Under the pieces are notes generated by a model. That model was given only the letters and a program-made list of their open reading frames with translations. It was not told where the DNA came from and made no database searches. Of a stretch of 64,000 nucleotides of DNA, positions 1 through 8,154 are shown one piece after another; positions within the stretch are counted from its first letter, which is position 1; each line of letters opens with the position of its first letter. Source of the DNA: Peribacillus sp. FSL H8-0477 (lineage in GTDB: Bacteria > Bacillota > Bacilli > Bacillales > DSM-1321); contig NZ_JBBODE010000002.1 in assembly GCF_038002765.1 (NCBI RefSeq), positions 1,116,001 to 1,180,000 of the forward strand, in the 5' to 3' direction. The translations under genes and the position numbers were made by a program.

Positions 1-98
1 ATAGTACCACCTCTGTTGTAGTTACTTTTACGAATGATTTTATATAATATGTTTTTTGCTTGAAAGGGTGAAGAGGCAGGAAGGTGACCCTAGACAAA

Positions 99-123
99 GC
101 TCCTCACCAAAGATGTGAGGAGC
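99..123 (-). terminator. Intrinsic terminator of the glycosyltransferase gene
   Basis: Perfect 9-bp stem GCTCCTCAC/GTGAGGAGC with a 7-nt loop, lying just downstream of the minus-strand gene that stops at 129. On the minus strand it is followed by a short T-rich run (TTTGTCT), so the U-tract is weak. Confidence 0.6.
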
Positions 124-128
124 GCTGT

Positions 129-1499
129 TTATACTTTTTCTGCAACGATTAAATATTGATAGATAAAAGCATCTGTGGTGAATGAATCTGTATCTAGGCC
201 AAAGGCTTTTCCTATAGGACCTATGCTTGCCGCAAGGAGACGGTCAGCCTCAGAATAGCCTATTGTCGTGCCGGATAATGATGTTATGATTAAATTTTCA
301 GGAAACAATGTGCGCATTGTTTTTCGCGTGAAAAAACGTAAATGCGTTCGATCTAATAAACCTGCATCTCGATATGAGAAATCTGCTTGCAGTAATTCTT
401 TTATAATCTCGATATTTGCAATATTTGGTAAAGAAATAACTAATTTACCACCAACATTTAATAAGTTGGATAATTCTTTTACGATCTTCCAAGGATCACG
501 AAGATGTTCCAAAACATCTGCACATACAATGCAATCAAATTTCCCTAACTTGGATAAGTCAAATTGCTCGACATCAGCGGAATAGACGGTATCTAGATTA
601 TGTTTGGCAAACTCTGCAACGGTTGAATCTATTTCAATTCCTATAACTTCACAATTATATTTTTCTTTTAAATTAATAGCCATTGCCCCCATTCCACAGC
701 CTAGCTCTAGGAGCCTTTTTGTATGTGTAGGGACTAAATTAAGTACTTCTGGCCGTGGAAACATATAATAGTTTGCTTTAAAACCCCATTTTTCATAAAG
801 TTTGGTTTGGTTTGTGTACATTAACTGATTAAAATTAATCGGACTATTTTTGAAGGTAACACTTCCATAATGATGGACAAAAGAATCTTTCGCTATATAG
901 AGTTCATAACCTTCCCGAAGTGCGCGCAGGCATAAATCATCATCTTCGAAATTACCTATGCCAAAAGATTCATCAAATAATCCTATTGCGTCTAAAACTT
1001 CCTTTTTACATGCTAAAGCGAATCCTACTAATCTTAAGACCTTGTTCTTCTCACCTGACTTTTCTTTAACATAATCAGCAGCAAAATTCTCTAGTCCTTC
1101 TAATGTTTCTTGATTATAAGTTACTGAAATCTGTTGGTTACCGGAAACATTATTGGAAACTGGGCCCACAATCCCAATTTTTTCACTCGAATATAAGGTA
1201 TTTATCAAGGAATCCAACCATCCAGGTGTTACAACCGTATCGTTATTCAGAAAGAGGATGGTTTCGCCTGTTGCTTTTTCAACACCTTGGTTATTACCTT
1301 TAGCAAATCCTTCATTTTCTTTATTTTCGATAACTGTTATATCATTTTGCTCAGATAAATAAGCTACTGTTTTATCCTCTGATCCGTTATCAACGACAAT
1401 AATTTCATAGTCTAAATGAGTGTGATTTCTGATACTTTCGATACACTTTTTTGTGTAATCAATTTGATTGTGAGTCAATAGTATAATTGAAGTTTTCAT
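129..1499 (-). CDS. Glycosyltransferase family 2 fused to a class I SAM methyltransferase
   Basis: A 456-residue two-domain protein. Residues 1 to about 225 are a GT-A glycosyltransferase of family 2: VDNGS at 36-40, the metal-binding NND (85-87) in place of DXD, and an acceptor-side EDDDLCLRA segment at 185-193. From about residue 255 there is a Rossmann methyltransferase with the SAM-binding loop ELGCGMG (265-271), a D/E-rich post-motif (IGIEID) and a late HLRFFT segment typical of sugar or ubiquinone-type methyltransferases. No membrane segment or signal peptide is seen. It stands alone, so the acceptor is unknown; a role in decorating a surface glycan is inferred from the family only. The minus-strand ATG at 1499 follows a good AGGAGG site. 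Confidence 0.88.
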   Translation of the reverse strand: MKTSIILLTHNQIDYTKKCIESIRNHTHLDYEIIVVDNGSEDKTVAYLSEQNDITVIENKENEGFAKGNNQGVEKATGETILFLNNDTVVTPGWLDSLINTLYSSEKIGIVGPVSNNVSGNQQISVTYNQETLEGLENFAADYVKEKSGEKNKVLRLVGFALACKKEVLDAIGLFDESFGIGNFEDDDLCLRALREGYELYIAKDSFVHHYGSVTFKNSPINFNQLMYTNQTKLYEKWGFKANYYMFPRPEVLNLVPTHTKRLLELGCGMGAMAINLKEKYNCEVIGIEIDSTVAEFAKHNLDTVYSADVEQFDLSKLGKFDCIVCADVLEHLRDPWKIVKELSNLLNVGGKLVISLPNIANIEIIKELLQADFSYRDAGLLDRTHLRFFTRKTMRTLFPENLIITSLSGTTIGYSEADRLLAASIGPIGKAFGLDTDSFTTDAFIYQYLIVAEKV

Positions 1500-1772
1500 T
1501 ATATCCTCCTAGTTACTTGTAGATAAAATCATTTTATTTATATGAATTGTAGACGATTTGGTGCCAATTAAATGGACTTTGAAGACTGCTCCATTCACAA
1601 CAAAATTACTTCGAAAAATATGAAGAGTTTCAAGAAATTCAATATTAAGTTATTAGGAATGGTATCATCGAACAAAGAATAGGAGGGAAAGTTTAATGCC
1701 GCTTTCTTTCATTTAGGTGTTTCATATTTGAGGAAGAGTATGGTAAACTGATTTAGAAGAAATTAATTGAAT

Positions 1773-1866
1773 AACAGGGGGGCTTGCACATGCAGGCTGA
1801 GAGTAAGCGAATAGTAGCTTTGACCCTAAAACCTGATTTGGATAATGCCAACGTAGGGAATCAACT
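1773..1866 (+). promoter_or_regulatory. TPP riboswitch (THI box)
   Basis: Contains the conserved THI-box elements in order: the GCTGAGA segment (1796-1802), TTTGACCCT (1819-1827), ACCTGATTTGGATAATGCC (1831-1849) and the closing CGTAGGGAA (1852-1860). It lies about 130 nt before thiM and is followed by a strong terminator, which fits transcriptional control: TPP binding would favour termination and shut off thiMED. This is established behaviour for Bacillus THI boxes; here it is read from sequence only. Confidence 0.95.
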
Positions 1867-1885
1867 TTACATGAATGATAATGTT

Positions 1886-1930
1886 AAAGCGATATACCCT
1901 TTTGTGGTATATCGCTTTTTTGGTTTTTTT
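1886..1930 (+). terminator. Riboswitch expression-platform terminator
   Basis: A perfect 13-bp stem AAAGCGATATACC/GGTATATCGCTTT (1886-1898 with 1906-1918) followed by TTTT-GG-TTTTTTTT. It sits between the TPP aptamer and thiM, so it is the off-state of the riboswitch rather than an end-of-gene terminator. Confidence 0.93.
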
Positions 1931-1999
1931 TGAGGGCTTTGGATGTCTCTAATCATAATTGCTACGGCACTGGTATCAATCTAAATGGAGGTAGAAACT

Positions 2000-2824
2000 A
2001 TGGAAGAAAAAATCCTAGAGAACGTAGGACGACATACACCAATTGTTCATACTATTACTAATTACGTGACAGCTAACGATTGCGCTAATATCATCTTAGC
2101 TTGTGGCGGTTCACCAATTATGGCTGATGATTATAATGAAGTGAAAGAAATAACAAGTATTTGCAACAGTTTGGTGATTAATATTGGAACATTAAATGAA
2201 AGGACTATTCTTTCGATGATTAAATCGGGTAAAAAAGCCAATGAGCTGGGAATCCCGGTTATTTTAGACCCGGTAGGAGCAGGTGCTTCTGCTTTTCGTT
2301 CTAACACTGTTCGGAAGCTGCTTGAGGAAATTCACTTTTCGGTGATTAGGGGAAATATATCTGAAGTAAAAACTGTTTATGAAGGAAGTGGTTCGACAAT
2401 GGGCGTCGATGCAGCACATATGGATGCTATAAACGAATCAAATCTAGATGAAAACATTAGGTTGGCACAACATTTAAGCGAAAAAACTGGAGCGGTCATT
2501 GCAATTACGGGTGCTGTTGATCTTGTTGCAGCCGAAAATAAGGCATATGTCATAAGAAATGGCCACAAGATGATGTCTCAAATAACAGGGACGGGCTGTA
2601 TGTTGACAGCTGTGATTGGAACCTTTTGCGGGAGTAATCCAGATCAATTACTAGAAAGCACAAAAACGGCTGTATGTGCGATGGGCATTAGTGGTGAGCT
2701 TGCCTATCAAAAGACGAAGCATACAAATGGCGGTACCTCTTCCTTCAGAACCTACTTAATTGATTATATGAGTAAAATCAACACTACATTATTGAAAGAG
2801 GGTAGTAAAATTGAAAGCAGATAA
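2000..2824 (+). CDS. thiM: Hydroxyethylthiazole kinase
   Basis: 274 residues. Phosphorylates 4-methyl-5-(2-hydroxyethyl)thiazole for thiamine salvage. The N-terminus carries the family pattern IVHTITNYV and NDCAN; the C-terminal GTGCMLTA holds the anion hole and catalytic cysteine; ILDPVGAGAS forms the substrate site. An in-frame ATG exists at 1985, but GGAGG at 1987-1991 is correctly spaced (8 nt) for ATG 2000, so I take that start. First gene of a thiM-thiE-thiD operon under the upstream TPP riboswitch; it overlaps thiE by 14 nt. Confidence 0.95.
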   Translation: MEEKILENVGRHTPIVHTITNYVTANDCANIILACGGSPIMADDYNEVKEITSICNSLVINIGTLNERTILSMIKSGKKANELGIPVILDPVGAGASAFRSNTVRKLLEEIHFSVIRGNISEVKTVYEGSGSTMGVDAAHMDAINESNLDENIRLAQHLSEKTGAVIAITGAVDLVAAENKAYVIRNGHKMMSQITGTGCMLTAVIGTFCGSNPDQLLESTKTAVCAMGISGELAYQKTKHTNGGTSSFRTYLIDYMSKINTTLLKEGSKIESR

Positions 2825-3452
2825 ACAATCCATGCTGTTGTATGCAGTCACTGACCGAATGTGGGTGGGGGAAAAGTCATTGAGTGAACAAGTAGAGGAA
2901 GCAATAAAGGGCGGAGCAACCTTTATTCAACTACGTGAAAAGACCTTAGGGTATGACGAATTTCTCCAGGAAGCTAAGCAAATAAAGGAAGTAACGGATC
3001 GTTATCAAGTTCCATTTGTGATTAATGATTACGTGAGGGTAGCCGTTGATTGCGGTGCAGATGGTGTTCATATTGGACAAGATGATCTTGGAATAGAGGA
3101 AACACGGAAATTGGTTGGCCCTGATAAAATAGTAGGCGTATCGGTTCAGACCGTTGAGCAGGCAATTGCGGCTGAGAAAAGTGGCGCGGATTATCTTGGA
3201 GCAGGTTCTATGTTCAGTACTTCAACAAAAATGGATGCAGATATGGTATCTTTCGAAACATTAAGAGAAATATGTGAAGCCGTTACAATCCCAGTTGTTG
3301 CCATAGGAGGCATTAATCAACGTAATATCCTAAAACTAAACGGCAGCGGAGTGGACGGGGCAGCTATTGTATCAGCAATATTTGCGGCACAAGATATAAA
3401 AGAAGCGAGCCGGGAATTACATGTTCTTTCAACAAAAATGATTAAAAAGTAG
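2811..3452 (+). CDS. thiE: Thiamine-phosphate synthase
   Basis: 213 residues, a TIM-barrel enzyme that joins HMP pyrophosphate and thiazole phosphate to give thiamine phosphate. Visible family motifs are FIQLREK, VPFVINDY, DGVHIGQDDL and the phosphate-binding VVAIGGI near the C-terminus. The loop usually written GPxFPTxTK reads GAGSMFSTSTK here, a modest deviation. TTG start at 2811 with an AAAGAGGG site; it lies inside the end of thiM, implying translational coupling. Confidence 0.94.
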   Translation: MKADKQSMLLYAVTDRMWVGEKSLSEQVEEAIKGGATFIQLREKTLGYDEFLQEAKQIKEVTDRYQVPFVINDYVRVAVDCGADGVHIGQDDLGIEETRKLVGPDKIVGVSVQTVEQAIAAEKSGADYLGAGSMFSTSTKMDADMVSFETLREICEAVTIPVVAIGGINQRNILKLNGSGVDGAAIVSAIFAAQDIKEASRELHVLSTKMIKK

Positions 3453-3467
3453 AAATGAGGGGTTTGT

Positions 3468-4247
3468 TTGAAAAAGGTACTTAGTATTGCGGGTTCAGAT
3501 TGCAGCGGCGGAGCAGGTATTCAAGCAGACATCAAAACCATTACGGCACATAAAATGTATGCGATGAGTGTAATCACAGCATTGACAGCTCAAAATACGA
3601 TGGGAGTAAAGGGGGTCTTGGAAACACAACCAGAATTTATAGGATTACAGTTAGATTGTATTATGACTGATATTTTCCCAGATAGCGTGAAAATTGGAAT
3701 GGTATCCTCACCGGCTATTATCAACGTAATCGCTGAAAAACTGAAGGAGCATAAACCAAATCATATTGTTCTAGATCCGGTGATGATTTCTACAAGCGGC
3801 AGTCGGTTATTGAATGAAGAGGCGATGGACAGTCTCCTAACTAACCTGATGCCGCTTGCTACACTTATTACCCCGAATATTCCTGAAGCAGAAGCAATTT
3901 CGGGGATGAAAATTAATTCAAAGGAAGATATGCAAAACGCTGCTGTTAAAATTGCACAAAGCTATTCAGGAAATATTTTAATAAAAGGAGGGCATCTTCC
4001 TGCGTCAGCAGATGACTTACTGTATCTTGATGGAGAATTTATTTGGTTTTCAGGTGAAAGAATTGATAATCCTAATACGCATGGTACAGGCTGTACGCTG
4101 TCTTCTAGTATAGCGTGTAATTTAGCAGCTGGAGCAGATATGAAGACAAGTATCCAACTGTCAAAAAACTATCTTACTGGTGCACTTAAAAACGACCTTA
4201 ATCTAGGCAAGGGCAGCGGACCTCTTAATCATATGTATCAACTATAA
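3468..4247 (+). CDS. thiD: Hydroxymethylpyrimidine/phosphomethylpyrimidine kinase
   Basis: 259 residues of the ribokinase fold. Phosphorylates HMP and HMP phosphate, supplying the pyrimidine half for ThiE. Signature IAGSDCSGGAGIQADIKT at the N-terminus, ITPNIPEAE in the middle, and GTGCTLSSSIA around the catalytic base near the C-terminus. TTG start with GAGGGG upstream. Third and last gene of the TPP-controlled salvage operon; a PdxK-like side activity on pyridoxine is possible in this family but cannot be judged here. Confidence 0.94.
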   Translation: MKKVLSIAGSDCSGGAGIQADIKTITAHKMYAMSVITALTAQNTMGVKGVLETQPEFIGLQLDCIMTDIFPDSVKIGMVSSPAIINVIAEKLKEHKPNHIVLDPVMISTSGSRLLNEEAMDSLLTNLMPLATLITPNIPEAEAISGMKINSKEDMQNAAVKIAQSYSGNILIKGGHLPASADDLLYLDGEFIWFSGERIDNPNTHGTGCTLSSSIACNLAAGADMKTSIQLSKNYLTGALKNDLNLGKGSGPLNHMYQL

Positions 4248-4269
4248 GTAAATACTGATTAAATGATAG

Positions 4270-4300
4270 AAAGGGTAGCAGACACATGGCTACCCTTTTT
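4270..4300 (+). terminator. Terminator of the thiMED operon
   Basis: Stem AAAGGGTAGC/GCTACCCTTT (4270-4279 with 4289-4298), 9-nt loop, then a T-run. It closes the operon 22 nt after thiD. Confidence 0.92.
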
Positions 4301-4744
4301 AAGTGCTTTAGCTACTGCCATGTTACTTTGTCCTACACTTTTAGGAATCAAGGCATCAATATAGATATAGTATAGGTAGATTCCTTTTGATTTAGTTCTT
4401 CGAATAATTCACCGAATGGATTTCTATTAAAAGCCCCATCGAAAGGATTTACTTTTACAGAGAACAACTTTGATTTGTTGGTAAAACCATAATTATAATA
4501 GCTGCTTTTAAACCAGAGAAAAAAACAATCCCTCATTCACAGGGAATGAGGGATTCATAGAAGGAAAGAAAAAAACTAGAGTGGTCATCGACCGTCCATT
4601 GCAGTAGTTGGTTATTGGTTACAGGTAAATGTATAATGGGTCATTGGATAATTGGTTGAGTCCTTTGCCATTTCATTTTATATTGTACCAAAGTACACAA
4701 GGATTCCTTCTATGCCTTGAAGGGGAGTCTCACCCCTTCAAGGG
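4301..4744. other. Gene-poor stretch with hairpins and a doubtful small reading frame
   Basis: No convincing gene. A 62-codon minus-strand frame (4348-4536) begins inside a terminator hairpin and has no ribosome site, so it is either chance or the tail of a lost gene; its composition (rich in Asn, Phe, Lys) is protein-like but I do not recognise it. A perfect 11-bp hairpin CCTTGAAGGGG/CCCCTTCAAGG (4715-4743) sits right at the end of the next minus-strand gene without a U-tract. Confidence 0.5.
4519..4555 (-). terminator. Minus-strand terminator downstream of the septicolysin-like gene
   Basis: Perfect 12-bp stem AATCCCTCATTC/GAATGAGGGATT with a 5-nt loop; reading on the minus strand it is followed by G and then seven T. 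It would stop transcripts coming from the gene at 4745-5260. Confidence 0.8.
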
Positions 4745-5260
4745 TTAAAAATATTTCTCGCTGTCAAATTCTAATTCGATCGTATAGTTGATGGCATTGA
4801 TTAAATTTGATAGCTTGTTAGCTCGACGCTCAAGCTCAATGGCTTTGACACGATATGTTTCAGGCTCAAAGGTAGCTGTACGTACGATTGAAACGGTCTC
4901 GCTGAAGGAATGAACATACTCTTCCTTTGGAGCAGCTCCATACTCTTTGCATTTCCGTGCCTGAGCGCGAAGCTGAGTTGCAAGCTCAATGGCTTCAACA
5001 ATGGGAATAGAGTTCGTATCAAACAAGATCTTGTTTTCAATATTGGCTTGATACATCAACTTATCAAGTAAGCGGAAGTCTTTTCGAACTTCTTCAATAT
5101 CTTGTTCGACATTTTGCAGTGTTCGTGCTTGTTTGGGCAATTTACTGCCTTTTTCAACTTCAATAAAGGCTGCCCGGTCCATTTCATCTTCTAATTCATG
5201 GATTCTTTTTGAGAGTACACTTTTTAGCTTCACAGCTTCTGCTAGAGAAAGTTTCGCCAT
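4745..5260 (-). CDS. Septicolysin / DIP1984-like protein of unknown function
   Basis: 171 residues, mostly alpha-helical and charged. The pattern of an N-terminal coiled helix starting LAEAVKLKSVLSKRIHELE, a central stretch on alternating hydrophobic residues (IVEAIELATQLRAQARK) and a C-terminal helix ending in LINAINYTIEL resembles the DIP1984/septicolysin family as I recall it. No catalytic motif, signal peptide or membrane segment. Start is an ATG preceded by GAAAGGAGA. Monocistronic. The family name is a recalled resemblance; the function is unknown. Confidence 0.7.
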   Translation of the reverse strand: MAKLSLAEAVKLKSVLSKRIHELEDEMDRAAFIEVEKGSKLPKQARTLQNVEQDIEEVRKDFRLLDKLMYQANIENKILFDTNSIPIVEAIELATQLRAQARKCKEYGAAPKEEYVHSFSETVSIVRTATFEPETYRVKAIELERRANKLSNLINAINYTIELEFDSEKYF

Positions 5261-5325
5261 AAGTAGTCTCCTTTCTATGTAACTATTGTTCTAGAATATA
5301 CCATTTACTAGGGTGTATGTACAAC

Positions 5326-5365
5326 AAAGATGCTTCTCTGTAATCAGGGATAGCATCTTTTTTTT
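5326..5365. terminator. Hairpin at the 3' end of the GntR gene
   Basis: Stem AAAGATGCT/AGCATCTTT (5326-5334 with 5352-5360). The T8 run is on the plus strand; on the minus strand, where the gene is, the tail is only TTTGTTGT. It could act in both directions. Confidence 0.55.
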
Positions 5366-6011
5366 AATCAGTAGTAATCATCGGATACAACCAATTTTCA
5401 CGTGCAATATTTGCGGCCAATTCTTTGTTGTTATCGTCAAAAGCTCGGAGAATGGCTTCGTGTTCATTGATTGATTCGTGCCTTAGAATAATAGATTTAT
5501 GAAAATAGAGCCGGCGTACATGCGATTGTAAAGTGGAGACAGTATTTAAGATATATGGGTTATCTGTCGTTTCTATTATAATTTGATGGAATTGTTCATC
5601 GAGTTTCAAAGCAAGATGAAAATTATGATTGTTCACTGCTTCGGCAAACTGGGTATTGATCAACCGTAAGGTACGTATTGTTTTCTGATTAATGACTTCG
5701 GCAGCAATTTCTGTCGCTAAAGCTTGTAAGGCCGCTAAGGGTGGAAGTATTTTTAGAATATCTTCCTTATTGACAGGGGTTACCTGGGTACCAACGCCTG
5801 GGAACATTTCAACAAACCCTTGAACATTGAGTAATTGTAATGCTTCACGAATAGGCGTGCGACTTACGCCCAACGCATGTGCAAGATCAGCATCATTTAA
5901 CTTTTCCTGTGGCTGCAGGGTACCATCGATAATCCATTCAAGAATTTGAGTATAAGCACGATTTTTAGCGGATACACGAGCTGGTGTAGAGAAGTTAACG
6001 GGTATAGGCAT
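5364..6011 (-). CDS. GntR-family transcriptional regulator (FCD/FadR subfamily)
   Basis: 215 residues. Residues about 20-80 form the GntR winged helix (LADALGVSRTPIREALQLL-type segment, here DLAHALGVSRTPIREAL), and the all-helical C-terminal part with HFHLALKLDEQFHQIII and SINEHEAILRAF fits the FCD ligand domain, whose metal-binding His and Asp residues are present. The ATG at 6011 has a GAGGGGAGA site. It is divergent from brnQ with a 355-nt shared spacer that carries AT-rich palindromes, so control of brnQ and itself is a reasonable inference. The ligand is not evident. Confidence 0.88.
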   Translation of the reverse strand: MPIPVNFSTPARVSAKNRAYTQILEWIIDGTLQPQEKLNDADLAHALGVSRTPIREALQLLNVQGFVEMFPGVGTQVTPVNKEDILKILPPLAALQALATEIAAEVINQKTIRTLRLINTQFAEAVNNHNFHLALKLDEQFHQIIIETTDNPYILNTVSTLQSHVRRLYFHKSIILRHESINEHEAILRAFDDNNKELAANIARENWLYPMITTD

Positions 6012-6091
6012 AATGTCTCCCCTCTATTTAGATAAATAAGATAAATTTTACTATATTTTAATTATAGCATACTATTTTTTTAGTAAAACGC

Positions 6092-6183
6092 AATATATTA
6101 CTCTAATATATTTTGTAGATGATCGAAGAATAATGAGTTTCTGAACGATGAATTTTCATTTTTATCATGTAATATATTGCATG
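6092..6183. promoter_or_regulatory. Candidate GntR operators between gntR and brnQ
   Basis: AATATATTA-CTC-TAATATATT at 6092-6112 is a perfect 9+9 palindrome, and CATGTAATATATTGCATG at 6166-6183 repeats the TAATATATT core within a near-perfect palindrome. Both lie in the divergent spacer. They look like binding sites for the adjacent dimeric regulator; no published consensus is being matched. Confidence 0.5.
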
Positions 6184-6366
6184 TATATAATTTGTATGTT
6201 ATATTTCGATAATATTACCTGAATATTTCGTTAGAGAAAAAGAAAGTATGAATATGTTTTGCTAGAAATGTATCGATAAAATAGTCTAATTTTTGTGAAA
6301 AACAGAGACTATATAGTAGTGCAGCTTGAATCTTGACACAACTTAATATGTTTTTTGGAGGAATGT

Positions 6367-7698
6367 ATGTTGACTAGAAAAGAATCGTTTTCGTTTACGA
6401 TAGCAATTGGATTTATGTTGTTCGCTTTATTCTTTGGTGCAGGGAACTTAATCTTCCCAGCAATGCTTGGACAATCGGCAGGTACTAATGTTTGGAGTGC
6501 GAATGCTGGCTTTGTGGTGACAGGGGTAGGTCTACCTTTGTTAGGTGTACTTGCACTAGGTTTTTCAGGTAAAGGTGATTTGCATGCAATGGCTAGTAAA
6601 GTTCATCCGTTATTCGGTATTATTTTTACTACTATTCTATATTTAGCTATTGGACCTTTATTTGCTATTCCAAGAACCGGAAGCGTATCTTATGAAATTG
6701 GTGTTAAACCATTCTTAGGTGATGATGTTGGCTTTATGCCATTACTTATTTTCACACTGATATTCTTTGCTATAACCTGTTTCTTCTCTCTAAATGCTTC
6801 GAAAATTGTTGATATTGTTGGTAAAGTTTTAACCCCGCTGTTATTGATATTTATCGGAATTCTAATTGTTACAGCCATTGTTAATCCACTTGGCGACTTT
6901 AAAGCACCGACTGAAACGTATATGGACAATGCATTCTTTAAGGGCTTCCAAGAAGGGTACCTGACAATGGATACCCTAGCCTCTTTTGTTTTTGGAATCA
7001 TTGTTATAAATGCAATCAGAGAAAAAGGAATCACAGCTAAGAAGCAAGTTATGTTCACATGTATGAAAGCAGGGTTAATTGCTGCAGGACTGCTTGCTGT
7101 TATCTACACAGCACTTACCTATATCGGAGCATCAAGTGTTGGAAAGCTTGGGTTATTAGATAATGGAGGTACTGTTTTATCTGGTGTATCTACTCATTAC
7201 TTTGGGCCTAATGGAAGATTATTATTAGGATTAATTGTAGTCGCTGCATGCTTAACGACAAGTATTGGTTTAATTACGGCTTGTTCATCGTATTTTCATA
7301 AAATTTTCCCTAGTATTTCGTACAAAAAAATTGCGATTATTTTGTCCGTATTCAGTGCGCTTTTTGCAAACGTAGGGTTAATGAAACTGATTGCGATTTC
7401 CGTTCCTGTTTTGACAGCTATCTATCCGATTGCGATTTGCTTGATTTTCTTAACATTCTTGGATTCAGTATTTAATGGCCGTTCAGAAGTGTACATCGGC
7501 TGTATCGGAATGACCTTTATTGTTAGTTTGTTTGATGGATTAAATGCTGCAGGATTTACCATCAAAGTTATTGATGATTTGTTTACTACCATCCTTCCTC
7601 TGTACTCAGTAGGACTGGGCTGGATTCTTCCAGCAATTGTGGGAGGAATATTAGGGTACTTGGTCACATTGGTGACATCTAATAAAGAATATGTATAA
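6367..7698 (+). CDS. brnQ: Branched-chain amino acid transport system II carrier protein
   Basis: 443 residues with about 12 hydrophobic helices. Na+-coupled uptake of Leu/Ile/Val, LIVCS family. The N-terminal helix with FALFFGAGNLIFPAMLG is the hallmark of BrnQ proteins. A TTG at 6355 is in frame, but GGAGG at 6357-6361 points to ATG 6367. Divergent from a GntR/FCD regulator and alone in its transcript. Confidence 0.93.
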   Translation: MLTRKESFSFTIAIGFMLFALFFGAGNLIFPAMLGQSAGTNVWSANAGFVVTGVGLPLLGVLALGFSGKGDLHAMASKVHPLFGIIFTTILYLAIGPLFAIPRTGSVSYEIGVKPFLGDDVGFMPLLIFTLIFFAITCFFSLNASKIVDIVGKVLTPLLLIFIGILIVTAIVNPLGDFKAPTETYMDNAFFKGFQEGYLTMDTLASFVFGIIVINAIREKGITAKKQVMFTCMKAGLIAAGLLAVIYTALTYIGASSVGKLGLLDNGGTVLSGVSTHYFGPNGRLLLGLIVVAACLTTSIGLITACSSYFHKIFPSISYKKIAIILSVFSALFANVGLMKLIAISVPVLTAIYPIAICLIFLTFLDSVFNGRSEVYIGCIGMTFIVSLFDGLNAAGFTIKVIDDLFTTILPLYSVGLGWILPAIVGGILGYLVTLVTSNKEYV

Positions 7699-7708
7699 GT
7701 AAAAATCA

Positions 7709-7750
7709 AAACAGGCTGTCGAGAACCATTCGGCAGCCTGTTTTAATTTG
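7709..7750 (+). terminator. Terminator of brnQ
   Basis: Stem AAAACAGGCTG/CAGCCTGTTTT around a partly paired loop, followed by AATTTG. It ends the brnQ transcript before the next plus-strand gene. Confidence 0.8.
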
Positions 7751-7803
7751 CCCTTCTTTTTTCTATGAATTACTATAAGGACAACTAAATGGGGGTGATT
7801 TTG

Positions 7804-8109
7804 TTGGAAAGTTTCACCATGGGGGTAATTCGTATTATTCAAGAAATTCCAGAAAGTAAAGTGATGACATATGGTCAAATAGCTAGATGTGCAGGCAACC
7901 CTAGAGCAGCGAGACAAGTGGTTAGGATTCTGCACTCAATGAGTGAAAAATATAATCTTCCGTGGCACAGAGTGATTAACGCCAAAGGGGAGTTAGGGAT
8001 AGGAAATCCAGATTTATTGGCTGTACAAGTATTTGCATTAGAGCGTGAAGGAATTACGATTACAGGGGGAAACCAGGTTAATCTTAAGCGGTATCAATAT
8101 ATTCCATGA
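7804..8109 (+). CDS. Alkyltransferase-like protein (MGMT family without the reactive cysteine)
   Basis: About 101 residues, the length of the ATL family. It contains the DNA-binding segment VMTYGQIARCAG with RAARQV (the Arg finger region) and the active-site motif as PWHRV, where true O6-methylguanine transferases have PCHRV. So it should bind alkylated guanine and flag it for nucleotide-excision repair, as known for ATLs, but cannot remove the alkyl group. GGGGGTG at 7791-7797 fits a TTG start at 7804 (or 7801) better than the ATG at 7789. Confidence 0.88.
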   Translation: MESFTMGVIRIIQEIPESKVMTYGQIARCAGNPRAARQVVRILHSMSEKYNLPWHRVINAKGELGIGNPDLLAVQVFALEREGITITGGNQVNLKRYQYIP

Positions 8110-8150
8110 GACAAAAAGAACCTGAAAGTTAATTCAGGTCCTTTCTGTCT
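8109..8150. terminator. Bidirectional terminator between convergent genes
   Basis: Long imperfect stem from AGACAAAAAGAACCTGAA to TTCAGGTCCTTTCTGTCT. Convergent genes on either side (alkyltransferase-like, plus; permease, minus) share it; the minus-strand side has TTCTTTTTGTCT. Confidence 0.75.
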
Positions 8151-8154
8151 AAGT

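Noticed and set aside
4348..4536. 62-codon minus-strand frame as a gene
   Set aside because: Its ATG lies inside a terminator hairpin, there is no ribosome site, and I recognise no family.
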